A DNA stretch of 64,000 bases from Schistocephalus solidus (GCA_017591395.1 WEDG01000370.1:124001-188000), one strand, 5' to 3'; positions 47,600-61,197 are shown, counted from the stretch's first letter. Notes: generated from the letters alone by a model not told the origin. A program made the numbers and translations.

Positions 47600-47870
47600 C
47601 AAATGCCGAACATGGGAGGTGTGGTGGCACGCCTAGGGGCGACTAGGGCTAAGGGGACCCGGCCGCGCCAGCCACCTGCGTCCTCTCCCGCCTCCGGTCT
47701 TCTTGACTGTGTCTTGACACCGGGCTCAGGTTGGGGAGGAGGAGAGAGTGCGGTAGATGCAACGCAAGTCTACTATCACTTTAAATTAAATCACGTGCAA
47801 GTCGCCGTCCCTGCTCCACCCTTCCATGGAGCATACGGTGGACATCATCGGACTACGACGGTCGAACTAT
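47600..47870 (+). repeat. RepA copy (3' half), joined to RT-like sequence
   Basis: Matches the last part of RepA: cggtcttcttgact, gagagagtgcggtag, ggagcatacggtggac. An open frame runs on into RRLFTNIDRRVTLDLIKTE (about 47875-47935), which resembles the RT motif-A segment SLFTNIP...TL.LIK. RepA may therefore belong to the terminal region of an RT-bearing element. Confidence 0.7.
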
Positions 47871-50699
47871 CGTGTCGTCGTCTATTTACCAACATAGATC
47901 GCAGGGTTACATTGGACTTAATAAAGACAGAATGTATCCGGAACTGTGCTGCATCAACCTATCCGCATTCCTGCCGGCACTTCCTCTGCTGCCATGTACT
48001 CGTCATCTATGCTACCTCTCCGAAGCTTATTTGGTACTGGACTCCAAGCTTTCCGTGAGCGCATTTTTCTATACAGGTATGTATGCGTATGCCCAATTAT
48101 CGCCCGCCCAATTTGACATTTTCCGAATTTTCACCTAACATATGCGATTTTTATAAAAAATGAACTCCTTTTCCCATTCAATAGGTGGTTGGCCAAATGA
48201 AATTAAGCGGTTTTTCTACAGATTTAATTGTAATGCCCTGCTGCAGCTTGATAATCTATTTGATTATCCCAGAAGCATGATTAGTTTGTGTGATTTTGGT
48301 CTAGGTTATGCTTGATAACGAATGCTCAACTGAACAAGGAAAATGCAAAGCAAGGGGCACCAAGAGAGTACACAGAAATTAATTAAAACCTACGCACCAG
48401 GAAATCAAAAGTGCGAAGTATTGAAGGAAATTTGGGTTCTGTAACCAAACATATGACATTCACATGAATATATTAGGGGTTCAAAAGTGAGCAAAACGAG
48501 ACGAGTGAGTGAAGTAATTAGTCGGTGAGCGTTCATTAACCAAGGTGAAATGCACCAAACAACTGAAAACTGCAAAACAAAAGACTAAAAGACTATCAAG
48601 AGCAGAGAAACCGGGAATAACGTAAGTGAATGAATATCAGTGAGGAGTACTTGTTTTTAAAAATGCAATAAAATTACCAAACAGATGCAACCTTAAGACA
48701 TGGAATAAGTGACGAATGCTTTTAGAAATAAAGGAAAAAGCGATGAAACGTAAGACATAATCCAAATCAAGCAGGACAGAAAGGCATAAAGTAACAACGA
48801 AAGAAGGTCAGAAGCGGGACAGCAATAAAGTTATAAAATTGTCCATTAATTCTGTCACTTGTTACTATATGATTAAATTTCTTTTCCTTATGTGGAATAA
48901 AAAATATGCCATATGGTCACTAGCCAAATCATAATACGGTTTAAAAAACACAAACATGTATGTGCTCTTTTTACCCGAAATGTCGCAAATTCTTCTATGA
49001 TAAGCCTGTTGGGTGCTGGAGGAGGTGATATTAAGTGTGCTCGCTAGAAAATAAGAGATTTCAAAATCAGCAGTCGACACGTTAATGAATCTGAGTTGAA
49101 CTTTTTTACTTCTCCCACCGCTTGGGCGGTTGAGTTTTCTTTGAAAAATAGTTCGGAAAAATGATGAGTTTGCTTATTGAATCGGTGAAGCTTTTAATCC
49201 AACATTTCCAAGGGAATAAAAATTTATGGGCTTGCGCCTGACTTGGCTACATTATGTTACAACTTGTGAATTTTACATTTTTTAAACTTAAGCATGATTA
49301 TTCACAAAGAAATCTTTTGCAGCATTAGATGAGTAGGTGCTAGGAGAGGCACTTTGTAATAGCAGTCAAATTTGTGTTCAGGGAATGCGCGCGCCATCAC
49401 TAGGGCAGAAATAACCTTGATATAGCTGACAGTAAGCTTGGTGTTTCCGAGTAGGAGCGAATTATAATCATGACTGCTAAGCTGCTTCATAACTTAGCGT
49501 ATGATGCTCTTAAGGATTTAAGTAAAACCATTTATAACTATGCAAGGCAAAGGAAAATAATTAGCCAAATGACACATTTTGCACGTTAAGAAACGCTGCT
49601 GCTTGAAGGAAAGCAAAATGATTGTCGGTCGTACCCATAAGTTTGAAGTGGAAACAGAAATCCACGGTCCTAGAAACCGGCCATATATTGGCCATTAGTT
49701 TACAGCTATTTGTCATAAAACTAAGGAGTTGACAGTAAGAGCCAAAGTTCACGAAATCGCTCAACATTCGCATTTCTGATCCACACACAAACGGACAGCA
49801 TGCAGATTCCGACAGACGCCACTAACAGCTTCAATTATTAAGCAGAATGTGTTCGCTTCCATTGAAGTTGGCTTTCGAGGGTTGCTGCTTTGGTGAGGAC
49901 AGTAAGTGAAGCGTTGTAAATTGTTATTTTCTAGGAGTTTTCGGAAGTGTTTTTCTGTTAAAATTAACAAGGACCTAGAAAGTTACTAGAAGGGCTTGTC
50001 CAGCTCAATTATATATACTTAGTTAATCAATTTATTGTATAACGTAGGGTAGATTTAAGCCGTTTGTGTGCTGTTCAGTGAAATCGCATACCCTTAATGA
50101 AAAACAGTGTTTACTGTAACTATTCATTTTTACCTCACTGAGCATCCAACAAGGGATTTTGTCTTTTGAGCAGTCACGATGAGAAGTTAAGGAGCTCAAT
50201 TTTTCAAATCACCACTCATTTTTAATATTCATTTTCGTCGTTTGGGTATTTTTAAAAATTTCATGCAAATGTCTAGTGAAATTTTTACAAAATGAACTTC
50301 ATAAAAGTAAGGAGTTGGGCAGTGTATTAAGATCAAAAAAATAAAACAACAACTTTAGGAATTGGATTAAAAAATCATACGAGATCTATTTTCATTTGTA
50401 TTTACCTAAACTTAGGATAAAGGTCAAGTGGACAGTTTTGAAATAAAGCCTGGAATTATATGCATTAGTGCCTTGTCTAATTTCCAAGCCCCTTAATTTG
50501 CGACCGCGGAACAAATCCTTCGAAAAAATCTTCCCAGGCTTGGTCCAGAATTTAATATGTATAGTTGAGCCAAAATCTGTCAGCCACTGCGGAATAACCA
50601 CGTGATATTCACAAGCGACCAACTGGCATTCAGTAATATAAACTATGTGGTTATTTACCATACTTTACAGAATAGGAAATAGATAAAAGCCCAGAAACA
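47871..50699. other. AT-rich DNA, no gene recognised
   Basis: Apart from the RT-like patch at its start I see no exon, RNA gene or clear repeat. Minus-strand ORFs between 48865 and 49970 look like chance. Confidence 0.45.
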
Positions 50700-50905
50700 C
50701 GTTATGTTGAGCTTGTGTCACTACATGACGCAGCTGTGAGGGGTTCGGCTCATCAGCAGCAGGATGAAACTGGAGTTCATATACCAGAAAACACACGGGA
50801 AACGCTGGGAGACCCACTGACGACGACATAAGATCGGTGAAACACGCACGTCTGGGTTTTTAGCTAGTACCTAGACTGAAAAGTATGGCAAATAATTACT
50901 TAGCG
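50700..50905 (+). repeat. RepD dispersed repeat
   Basis: Shares gttcatataccagaa/gttgatataccagaa, gcacgtctgggttttta/gcgcgtatggactttta and actagtacct-type strings with 58125-58335. The ctgtgaggggttcggctcatcag part also occurs at 60415-60445 and 34590-34615. No coding capacity seen. Confidence 0.7.
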
Positions 50906-51744
50906 TATGCATTATTCGTAGCCCTGCAATAACATTCCCCTGCTGCTTTCGCCTTCCAGAAGATGGCAAGTCTAGGCAACTTTAAATAAATTTTGCTTTA
51001 TTTTATCGTATGATGCACGTATCCTTATTTCACTTATGCTTTTGCATGAGGCCCAAACACTTTACCAAGGTAACTGCCGTATGACTTTGTTTAATGTGAG
51101 GAAAACTCATCTTCCCCTATCTCCAATGTTTAATGCTAAAGCGGAGTTATTAAGACTGTACAGGGACGTGACCCAATCGGATCTATGAACATGCACATAG
51201 GTCAGACGTCCGGGTTGTCTTGTGAGCACTCATGCAACCACCCATGTATTTGGGCGCCATGACATGAGAGACGATTCACAGTAGACGGACGCGTGACGCT
51301 CCACTTCCGCGCCCACGATTTTCAAGTTCTGTCCCTCAGGAACGAATAAGAGTCCAATGAGTGCTGTCACAGTGCGGACAGGTCAGTACACAAAAGGCCG
51401 AACTCTCAAATATTAATTTGTCTAACCTTAAACTGTATAATAAGTACATTGTTGCTTACTATATGGCGAGCAACATGAAAAAGAAATATTGTTGAATTTA
51501 CGGTGAATACACTGATGTTCATTTGGGATTCTCGGTGTCTGCCGACAATGATGAAATGATGTCTCGAAAAGTGCTCATCCCTAGTACTGACCACTGCATC
51601 TGCTTCCGTCTCACAAGAAGTCCGCGTATGTCAGTCAAGGTAGTGATACCTTGTGGGGCCGCGTAAACACGAAAAGGGAAAAGGTACCATCCCGCCCACT
51701 TAAAATACGTGAGATGATGGTAAATTTCAGGAAGGGTAAATACA
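50906..51744. other. No gene recognised
   Basis: Mixed-composition intergenic DNA. An ORF at 51406-51594 (minus) has no known features. Confidence 0.4.
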
Positions 51745-52020
51745 CCCGTGGGTTAACGCTAACACTTGCCCTAACATAGAACTAAACTGCTACTTTACTC
51801 TTCACTCTACCCCTACTATAAACCTAAAGCTCACTTTTACCGCTATAAAGACCCCTAACCACAACTCTGACCTTAGCCTCAAACTTAAACCTAAACCTAA
51901 ACATAACCCAAAATTCATCTTAATCCTAAACATAACATTTATGGAATTTGGCGCAAGGCTTCACGTATTGTTGGCGGTTCCTATTCCCGGGTCCTGTGTA
52001 GGTGGCCATACAATGCATCC
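51745..52020 (+). repeat. RepC: telomere-like array with flank
   Basis: Array of cctaaac/cttaaac/cataacc units (51745-51935). It is followed by cggttcctattcc and ggccatacaatgcatcc, which also follow the array at 59.6 kb. Confidence 0.65.
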
Positions 52021-55000
52021 TTACCTCTGTAGATTATGGAACTGGTGTGAGACGTTTTGGAAGACAATCCAAGCGGAAGTGGACTAGAATGTTTTGTTTC
52101 GTCTTGGCAACTAAAATATGAATGACTACCTCAGAGAGTAATGTTCAGATCACATCTCCTGCGTAATAGCGTTTTGCGTTAACGATGAGACCGTAGGACC
52201 TTTTACTATTGCACCCTGATGCTTTGAAAATGGTGCTCAGTAGATCTGCGGGATCGTATACAGACATGGTCGCTTAGCATTGACAGTAAAGGTCGGTTCC
52301 GGTTATTCTGCGTTTGCACCAGTTCAGAGTTTGTGCATCCGGAGGCGAAGCACTCCTGACACCACTGCATGCGAGTTTCAGTAGCCTTTCATTAGGCAGT
52401 CATCCTGGAATCATGGCTGCATTCCTACTGAGCAGCCTCCTATAGGCTCAGTATTTTAGGTAACGGTAGGGTCTGTACGGCGCCAAGAAAGCCAGAAACC
52501 TCCTTGCCCGTGTAATTCGGGGTCATTGGTAATAGGGGTTTAACGTGTGGGGCACTAAAGAGGGTAACATAAGCTGCAAATTGTCCTTGCAAAATTGAAT
52601 GCTGGTCCACCTGCTCCTTGAGCTTACGAAGAAGATAGTGCGCATCTGTAATGAAGGCTCAAAGAATTTAATTGACATAGCTGATATCGGACGGAAAGCC
52701 CTGAGATTACTTCACTGCCACTTTCACCAACATAGACGTCAGTAGAATTCTGTTGCTTCAACATCGATGTAAAAAAGGATCATTGTTCAGGCGAGAAATA
52801 TTCATAAATCACAACCATTTGTGTCATCAAGCCTAAATCAAAACACAAGTCTGGAATTTCTGGCTTTCTTAATGCTGTAGATAACCTACCGTTACCATAT
52901 TTTATAGGAAATTCAATCAGCATGTGGGAAAACACGAGATGAAAGAGAGTCTGGCGAGTAAACTTCAGCATGAATTTCAATGATTTTTTTCTGTTTTTCT
53001 GAGCTCGTGTTAGATTAAGGAGTAACTAAGTTCTAAATAGCATGTTTTAACAGATGACAAAGACACAAAAAATGTAACAAAGAGGAACAAATATTTTTGA
53101 AGTTATCTTTAAGAACGACATATGGCCTGCCCAGCACATAGACGGAAATAAATGTTTCGGTCGAAACGAAACCCTCTCCCTACCTCACTCTCGGCTTCCC
53201 TTATCGAGCATTAACACACGACAGATATCGTAGGTTTTCAGGTATAATGGTTAACAAGCGAACTGTGAAATAGCCAATTCTTGCAACACCAAGAGTGCCA
53301 TTTTACAAAACAATGTTGTGCAGCTGAAATCACTCCTGCACTTTACCCAGGTAGAACGTTGTAAGGTTGATATCGGCAGTTCTCAAACGTAATCGAGCTC
53401 TTAAAATTGGCGTCCTCTTGCGATAAGATCACTTTTAACAGCCAACTAGGTCTTATAAAATGTCTTCTATTTCGTAATCTGCAGAAGGTGAAATTTTTAT
53501 TCCAGCTTCTATATTTGATAAGAAATTACTCAACTATCACCATCATGTTTGTTTGAAGTAAATAGAATGTCCTCGTAGGGCATGCTAAAATGCAATTAAA
53601 TTTGTATATCACGGACAGAAACTTGATGTTTTGGTTGAAAATTCTTCTCTCTAACCGTTGATACTTCCTTCTACCTTTGTTTGAGGAAGCGAGAAACTGC
53701 GCCATCGTTCATGAAACCAATTTCACCATTAGCATAGTCATTTGACAATGAAAACATTTGCAAGCGTTTTACCTAAACTTCGGGAATAATGAGCCAAAAA
53801 CATAAACTCTGCTTTAGATAAGAATCATAATTATTGAAGTGAATGTTTTTTATGATACTTGAAGTTAGATTTTGAATGACTGGCTCCTTTCAATTTATTA
53901 GCGCCTTTCTGCAACTGAGAACTGTCCACACTGTAAAGATTTTCTGGAAGGCTTCCGATGCTTACTTCACATACCAGCCCTCTTCTGCCAAGTTTAATCT
54001 TTTATCATGAGGTAGACTTTTTTGTCGCTTTTTACAAAGGTCATCTAAAGATACTGTCAGACTGTTAAAAGACGTACCATAGGCTTAATTCGAAACTTTG
54101 TTAAAAACACCCCGATAATTTTTGGCGGTTGGGACCCCTTAAAACACCAGACTTACAAGGAAATTACTTTTGTTTTATCGAACTTTTGCAATAAATCTAT
54201 TGAAGACTTCGACGTATGTTTTATACATACTACGCGAAGCACGTTATTTGCAATTAAAAAATTATTCCAGTTGAATCATTTTAATTTTTCGAAAATTGGT
54301 CACAAATATCATCATTTTCCGTAAATTACCGACTCGAAATAAGCAAATGCCTATTCCAATGGCAATTCGAATTCTAATAGATCACATGCGTTTGGAAGAG
54401 CAAATTATCAGACAAACGTCATCTGCTTATGGTGACCTTGGCAGTCCTAGTTTTGGGTTTCCTGTTTTCTCGGCTAGATATTTTAACAAATTTGTTTCAG
54501 CTTCGCAATTGAATGTAAGGATCTGGGTCGAGTTTTCATAATTTGTGGCCCATATCAAACTACTAATTACCTCTGTTTTAGGTACGTGCTTATAAAGTTG
54601 CAATACCCTCATCCTCCCCAAATCATGAAGATTAAATCTTCACCCAAACTTTAATGCTTAATTAAAAGAACGTATCTAGCTGCGTGGACGAACTCTCATG
54701 CAGGTCTTCTGAAACTTTATGCATGTCGAAGAAATGAGCTCGGGTCAGGATCGCCGTTAAGCGTATTCAAGAAGAAATTATTTTACACAAGTTTCAATGT
54801 TTCCTCGACTCGCTATTTTAGTAGTTTCAGCACAGGAAAACTTTATGTTTTCCTTCTGGATGCATTCCGACAACTGTGTATCTTCTGGCTAATCTTCTAA
54901 AAAGGCCATCATTTCTTTAAATTAATAGCTTAATCTAGGATAGGCAAACTTCATTTTAAAATACATCCTCACCATCATAGTTGTTTTGCAATCTTGTTGA

Positions 55001-56269
55001 AATTAACCAAAAACGTAAGGATAAATTTCACCCGTACGATTGTGATTTAGCCTCGGAAACAGTCAAATACTTGTGGCCTCAAAAGACTCAGAGTTTCGGT
55101 CATCTCTGTGATAATAGTAATTGGAATTCGGATGTTTACGAGCACTTAAACGGTGTAAAACTGCTGACGGTTCAAAATGTTTTCGAGAGTTTGATAAAAT
55201 GTTAACTACACTAACGTGCCAGGTATACGTCTTTTGTCAGGAGAAAATTGCCCCTAATTGTCATGTTTAAAATTGGCTGAAAAGGTGCAATAGTCATATC
55301 TAGTCGGTTGAATAGATAAGAACGACCATGGTAAAAGTTGGTTTTCAAATAAGACTAACGTTGAGACGTGAAAATATGAGTAACTGTTTGAACATATTGC
55401 GAAGCCAACAGGCAGATTTTTGACGGGGCACGAACCCAGGGGTTTATTTTTGGCATATTTTGCACTGAAAACCATTTAGTTATTTTTAGTTTTCAATTTT
55501 CTTTAGACACGTAGTTAAAAAAAGGTTTCAGATATGTTATGTTTTTATTTAGCGAAATCCGCCGTTTACATATGTGTTGGCCAACTTTAAGCCATACAAA
55601 AGATAGCTAATCCAGTAACTTTTTCGAATGCCTTGTGTCTATGTGCGCAGCTTGATAGATCCCTCGTGACCATCCCAATTTTTCGTAATAAAAAAATATT
55701 TTTGAACATCTCAGCGGTAACAATGGTGGGTCAACCGATGAGTCGAACGTCTGCAGCTATACCGCAAAAAACTTCAAAACGGCGACAGTGACTTGTGCGT
55801 CTTGAGCGTATTAGAAGGACGAATAAACTGTTTCATGTTGCCAATTTTTCGGCTAAGTTCCAAAATAAAAGGTACTGACAGAATGCCGTCATGCAGCGGA
55901 GCTAAGGTTTTGACTGGGGAATTTACAGTAAACTGTGAGTGGTCGTAGCATTTTGTATCACATTGAGAATTTGAGCAACTCGAAAAATTTTGGGGTGACG
56001 CAGCCTTGCATTGTCCTCGGCAATTTATGCGCAAACTTTAAACGAGAAATTTTTGAAACCTTTTCTGCTTATCACATTGTTTGCGCTTCTATTAGACGTC
56101 CGGAGTGTTGACAAATTAACATTTTCCTAAGTACCAAGTAGAGTAAAATGATTATGTATTCAATATCTCATAGTCACTGATTTCTACGCCTCAACAGGTA
56201 TTGTATATCTGTCATTGTCCGGCTGTATTTCAATACAGTTGGCGACTTACACCGCTGTTGCTACTGGTT
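52021..56269. other. AT-rich DNA, no gene recognised
   Basis: At 52461-52500 a segment resembles 15761-15805. ORFs at 54296-54541 and 54981-55205 carry no recognised domain. The rest is unassigned. Confidence 0.45.
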
Positions 56270-56416
56270 CTGTTCTTGCAGCTGCTGCTGCTCATGCAGA
56301 TGCTGATGTTGTTGTTATTACTACTGTTTCTGCTGTTCTTTTTGCTGCTGCAGCTACTGATTCTGCTGTTGTTTTGCTGCTGCTGTTGTTGTTACTGCTG
56401 TTGCTGCTGCTGCTAT
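56270..56416 (+). repeat. Imperfect CTG/GTT trinucleotide tract
   Basis: About 145 bp of gctgctgct and gttgttgtt units with interruptions. Open frames across it encode poly-Leu, poly-Ala or poly-Cys and are almost certainly not genes. Confidence 0.85.
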
Positions 56417-56897
56417 GGTGGCCTTAATTAGTGCGTCCAATCATCTGAACCTACTCTTTGACCACCATCACGAACAATGAAGTACCCAGGCTTGCTGCGT
56501 TCGACGAGAAGAGTTTCGAGTGAAAGCACAATAGCTGGACCCACTGAGAACATTGACTCCGGATTGTCTGTCCCTGATTTCATTTTCACGCCCTTACTTT
56601 TCGTCCTTCAGGCAGCTGCGTTCTCATTGGCTCTGTTTGCCGTCAATTCAAGTTTTTTTCCATTATTCCGATCCGGGAGGCCGATTCGTGCATAGAATAG
56701 CTTCTTCGTTTCCTGTTAATCTCGTGGATACCACTTAGTGCATTTATTGTGCTTAACTCGATTATAATTACCCCTATTTTTGCCGTTTGCTTTTCCCGGT
56801 GTTTCCTGCTATCTTGTTCAACCCTACCTATAAACACCTTTTAGTAAAGAATTTTGGCAGATAGGAATAATTTAATTGACCCACATGTGAAAAACGC
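56417..56897. other. No gene recognised
   Basis: Short ORFs at 56477-56738 without family features. Confidence 0.4.
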
Positions 56898-56957
56898 GGC
56901 GGCCTCGTCGGGATTCGCACCAACGCCAGCAATGTTCAATTCCCCACTGAGGCCGCC
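56898..56957 (-). tRNA. tRNA-like sequence (deleted tRNA or SINE head)
   Basis: 60 nt on the minus strand closed by a perfect 9-bp stem (ggcggcctc with gaggccgcc). It has an internal GTGCGAATCCC close to the B box and TCAGTGGGG close to the A box. It is about 12 nt too short for a tRNA; the anticodon arm is reduced, so no anticodon can be assigned. More likely a tRNA pseudogene or the head of a second SINE family than a working tRNA. Confidence 0.4.
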
Positions 56958-58124
56958 AAATTTTTCACAAGCCGGTCAAAGGAAGAAAACTTCTTTTGTC
57001 ACGGTTCTCGTTAGACATTTTACCTTGCTTGCGATGTTCTCACTTGGTGCGGTTATTGTGTTTCCTACAAAGTTTCGGAAGCAGGAGGATTCCTAACTGA
57101 TCATGCGGTTCCCAATTCAAACATAATCGACTACTATGAGCTACATTTTACTCTGGAAGTAGAAGCTAGAAGAGATCCGACAAGAGGCCCAAATCGCATT
57201 TGTGGTCTTCTTGAGAGGACGGAGTGTGTTGCGTGTGAGACAGAGATCACAATTATTGCTTGGAAGCATAGAGGAACGCAGGCAGAAAAATTAATCGAAC
57301 TCCTTAAGGGTCATATAAATAGCAAGAAAAAGGATTTTCCACGAGGTAATCAAACCGTATTGTGATGTTTTAAACCCTCACATCAAGGCAACAGGCTTCG
57401 GACCTTGACACAGGATAGCTACTTCTGCCCGAGGTAAACCTCTCGGGCGGTACTGATCTCAGACTAAGCAGGATTTGCACAGCAGCCTCATAGTCATTGT
57501 GTATTATAGTCCAAACCGCAATACGGGGTGTCAAACAAGTCTAGTTTAGAAAGGTAGACTTAGCGCGAGCCAATACTAGTAAAGAAGACTTCATCTCTGC
57601 CTTATCCTTAATCTCGGATGGTTAATGGTAGAATCGAATAAATTGCGTGTGCTCAAGAAGCAACCAATGAAATTATGGCATTTTTCAATAATTAGGCAAG
57701 TCAGTGTAGTAAAGAAAATGCACTCCCGCCGTCGAGCGTAATAAACATTCCTTGAGGATTCAGTGGTATTTTTCCCGGACTGATTTAAGATAAACGCATG
57801 ACTTACAGAGCTCGAAGCATAGCGAAGACCAATAAAGTTTATTCCTAGATGCGAATTTTAGGGTAAACCCCAATCACAGTACTGTTTTTCTGCAGGAAGG
57901 CCGCAGTATATCACAGTCTCGGCCCTTTAAGAAAGGTGTTGAAATCAGAGGGCAATCAGATTCTTAGAGGTAGATCATTCAGTTATTCGATGAATGCGGT
58001 CACAGTCAGATCTTGTTCAAGAGTATGTCAGATTGATACTTGCATTGCATTTGCTGAGAGTAATGCATAGTTTGGCAACAGTCAAGACGTAAGTTTCATC
58101 TGGGATGGTTAAAGGAGCGGAAAA
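56958..58124. other. No gene recognised
   Basis: A hydrophobic ORF continues to 57096. Around 57430-57475 a short string resembles part of 5S rRNA (see rejected). Rest unassigned. Confidence 0.4.
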
Positions 58125-58335
58125 GTGAATTGGAAATTAAACAAGGCAGGGTGCAAATGGGAGTTGATATACCAGAACACCCACGGAGAGACACCGGGGT
58201 ATCCATGGATTTGTTGAACCCCTCGCTGCTGCGTCATGCAGTGGCACAAGATTGGTGAAGGACGCGCGTATGGACTTTTAACTAGTACCTGTGCTGTCAG
58301 TATGGTGAATAATTACGTATTCGTATACTACTGAT
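58125..58335 (+). repeat. RepD dispersed repeat
   Basis: Second long copy of the 50.7 kb repeat. It contains gaacccctcgctgctgcgtc, the reverse complement of the gacgcagctgtgaggggttc part of the other copy, so the element has been internally rearranged or ends in inverted repeats. Confidence 0.65.
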
Positions 58336-59559
58336 TGCCTATTGGTAGCTTGTGAATATTACGTGGTTATTCACATTAGCTAATTGATTCCAGCTTAAAT
58401 ATTCATATCAACCTTCGAAATGAGCCTGTTAAGTTTTGTGCTGAAGGACTTACTCCTAGTCCGCACATAACAAGGCATAAATATGTTTGAATGCCCGGTC
58501 ATCTACCGAAATGCAGCTGTCCTGTGTCACCAAATATTCACGTTCATTCCAAATCCATGGTCCTAAAACCCCCCTTTCTATTGGCTTTTATTTAATGACT
58601 CATGGTAGATCATATTATGCAACAGTCTGCGTCACTCATCAACCAAGGCGAATCTTCATTCAATCTCCCATGGAAGACAGGTTTCAGCCGTATCAGACTT
58701 GGTGATTCTGCCGGCTTCTACCCAACCACGCAGTACCTCAGTATCGAACGTCACATGTGCTTTAGAGGTTTGCATAAAAGTAAGAGACTTTGGAACGATT
58801 TGTCAATGCTGTCGATTCGTTAACGGGGAATGTGGTGGTCGTTCTCGGTGGAAGGTAGTCCTGTTCACGAGAACGCACAGGATTAGCTTGCTTTTCTGTG
58901 TGTCTTGCCCCTTCTAAGTGGGAACAAGTCGGCAAGTGCTTCAGCCTACTGTTGGCCCACATTAATGTAAGTGATCTGCCCAGCTGTGAAAAATAACTGC
59001 AATACTTATACCTCCATAAATTGGGACCTGCAGAAGAAAAGCAAAAAATAATGCCTCCCTAATATATCGTCCAACCTCGCTGGCAACATTGCAGAGAACA
59101 GTGGTTGTCCTCACTATCCCATACATGACTGGTGAGATCGACAGGACGTCGGAGATCGCAAATGTTTTCTTCTGATCATAACCCGCGTTAAGCATGAGGA
59201 AGGTTACAAATGATATTATCATTAGTTAAGGGGAATTTCTCAGGGAATGGAAAGCGTCGTATCATTACGCCTCGTTTATCTCCTGCACGCAGAAGTTTAC
59301 GCCATGTCATACAGCGTAGAACAAGACAGTTCTGTTGCAGATGCGTTAGATGATCAAATCCTGATGTACTTTCACCCAGGCGATTAAGGATTTAGTTTAA
59401 GCGGCTATTTAACACTATAGTTTGCGCGTTTTTCTGGCAAGGTCAGCTCTTCATAAAATGACAAGTGTTTCGGTAAGGCAGCCTAAACAGGACATGGGAA
59501 AGTCAACCGCACACAAATCCCTGTGGCATTGCACCAAATTGCCAGGAATCGGTGTTTAG
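58336..59559. other. No gene recognised
   Basis: Minus-strand ORF 58962-59222 (86 codons) is hydrophobic but without known motif or splice sites. Confidence 0.4.
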
Positions 59560-59795
59560 GAGTAAGGTGAGGGTTACGGTTATGTTTAGGGTAAGGTTTA
59601 AGGTCAGATTCGGGGTTAGGACCATGATAGGGCTAAGGTTATTATCAGGTTAACTGTTTTAGGGTTATTGTTAGCCTTAAGAAATGGGTATATTTACACT
59701 TCATCCAGAAATTTAACACAGGCTCACCTGTTTTAAGCGAGCGGGTGGTTCTATTCCGTATCCTGTTTAGGCGGTCATACAAGGCATCCCTACCA
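59560..59795 (+). repeat. RepC: telomere-like array (G-rich strand) with flank
   Basis: ggttacgg, gtttagggtaagg and gggttattg units at 59563-59675, then the flank ctattccgtatcctgtttag and ggtcatacaaggcatcc. Here the G-rich strand is on plus, whereas the 51.7 kb copy has the C-rich strand on plus with the flank in the same orientation. Confidence 0.6.
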
Positions 59796-60910
59796 GAACT
59801 TCTTCTCATCAGCTCACAATGTCGGCTCGCTTGTTTGTTATTCCATTCGCTGCCGGAGATGCTAATCGCAATCACCATAATGGATTAAAGTAAATTAAGC
59901 CAGGATCTAATTAATAGTGTCTTTTTGATTGGTCACCCAGAAAAAAATAGTGAGAGCCTATGAATGTCTGAGAATTCATTGACTCATTGTCATGTTCACA
60001 AATTATGTGATCTGCTGTAATAAATATCTAAAAAACTGAAATTTGACCAACTAATCAACGAAAAAACAAATAGATTCAGTGCTGTAAATAAAATACCGTA
60101 GCATCGTCGATGATTGAGTATACTCTGCACGGCATAAAACGAAATGGTTTCACTCTGTGTCATTTCCGAGGCAAAAATACAGATTAACCGTTTCATTCTT
60201 GTGCTTTAGTAAATTATGTATATGCGGCTGCTCAATGACAAAATAAATTACCAGTTGTTGTCCAGACCCATTTGCGTGACCAGCGACCAAACAGTGGCCT
60301 AGACAGCCAGAATTGTACGTTAGATATAAATAAGTTATAAAAGAAACCATACTGATAGTGCAGTTACTAGCTATAAGCCAAGACATGTGTTTTGTTGATA
60401 TTCTGTAACTGCATTACACGTCTGTGAGGGGTTCTGCTCATCAGTAAGTCCCCCCAGCGTTCCCCGTGTAGTTTTTGGTAGACACTCCAGTTTAGAAATT
60501 GCTGTTTTTTAATCTGCGCAGAAATTAATCGCTAATCTGGTCGCTAACACGGTCGAAATTCAGTTTTAAAGGCTCAGCCCGAAAGTGGATATGACTATTC
60601 AGGTCAAATTACCTTCACCCACAGCATGGTAACCCAGCATTATTCATAAAATTCCAACTGGCAGCCTGTACTGCATAGGGTATAATATAGATAACCAGTT
60701 CTAGTGAAAAGGCCTAACACGAGTTTCATTGATCTTCTGATGCTGCGTGGCATATCAGCGAGTTCAACTTCTCAGTGGATCATTCAACATTCCCATGTGC
60801 TTTCTCGGAGACACTCAAAAGTTAGCGATTAATTTCTGAGTAGATCAAATCATAGTTATTACCGACCGCATTGCAATGTGCATATTCCCTATTTAAACCG
60901 GCAAGACCAC
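59796..60910. other. No gene recognised; short RepD pieces
   Basis: RepD-like strings at about 60415-60480 and a related patch at about 60770-60840. No exon seen. Confidence 0.45.
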
Positions 60911-61197
60911 GAGCCCGTGGCTCAATGGTTGGGCTGTTGGACTTCTAATCAACAAGGTCACGGGATTGAGCCTCGGGTCACGCGAAACCTGGGGTTGGGT
61001 ATGGTTGGCTGCTGACAACTAATGCAAACAGAAACGGCCATTCCACTCTCCCTGGTCTTTTTCATAATATTCCACTGTTTAAACTACTATGTTAGGCGCT
61101 GTGCGGCTGCTTACGGGGATCGAAAATGAGCCCCAAGGCAGAACGGGAAGAGTGAGTCCCGCAACCGATCTGTGAGCGCCTATCTAACAAAGATTTA
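60911..61197 (+). repeat. tRNA-derived SINE, most complete copy
   Basis: The head resembles a tRNA: TGGCTCAATGG (A box, about 60918-60928), an anticodon stem-loop ttggaCTTCTAAtcaa with anticodon TCT (Arg-like), and a T-arm region cacgggattgagcc as B box. The body then shows ttgggtatggttggctg, a decayed hammerhead region (CTGCTGA instead of CTGATGA, about 61011-61060), the conserved strings cgggaagagtgagtcccg and gcgcctatct, and the end near 61197. Internal Pol III promoter boxes would drive its transcription, with copying by a partner RT in trans. Other copies at 30.2-30.5 and 43.5-43.9 kb lack the head. Confidence 0.8.

Noticed and set aside
56201..56431. Leucine/alanine/cysteine-rich ORFs
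   Set aside because: Direct translation of the CTG/GTT trinucleotide tract in different frames.
57430..57480. String gatctcagactaagcagg resembling 5S rRNA
   Set aside because: Only about 18 bases resemble 5S; the rest of the gene and its promoter boxes are not recognisable, so chance or a distant 5S-derived repeat is as likely.
58962..59222. Hydrophobic 86-codon ORF, minus strand, possible membrane protein
   Set aside because: No known motif, no splice sites, no neighbouring exon; AT-rich DNA often gives such ORFs.
59645..59878. 77-codon minus-strand ORF
   Set aside because: Overlaps the RepC flank, with similar peptide remnants near 52.0 kb (DALYDRLNRIR versus DALYGHLHRTR), so it is repeat-derived rather than a host gene.
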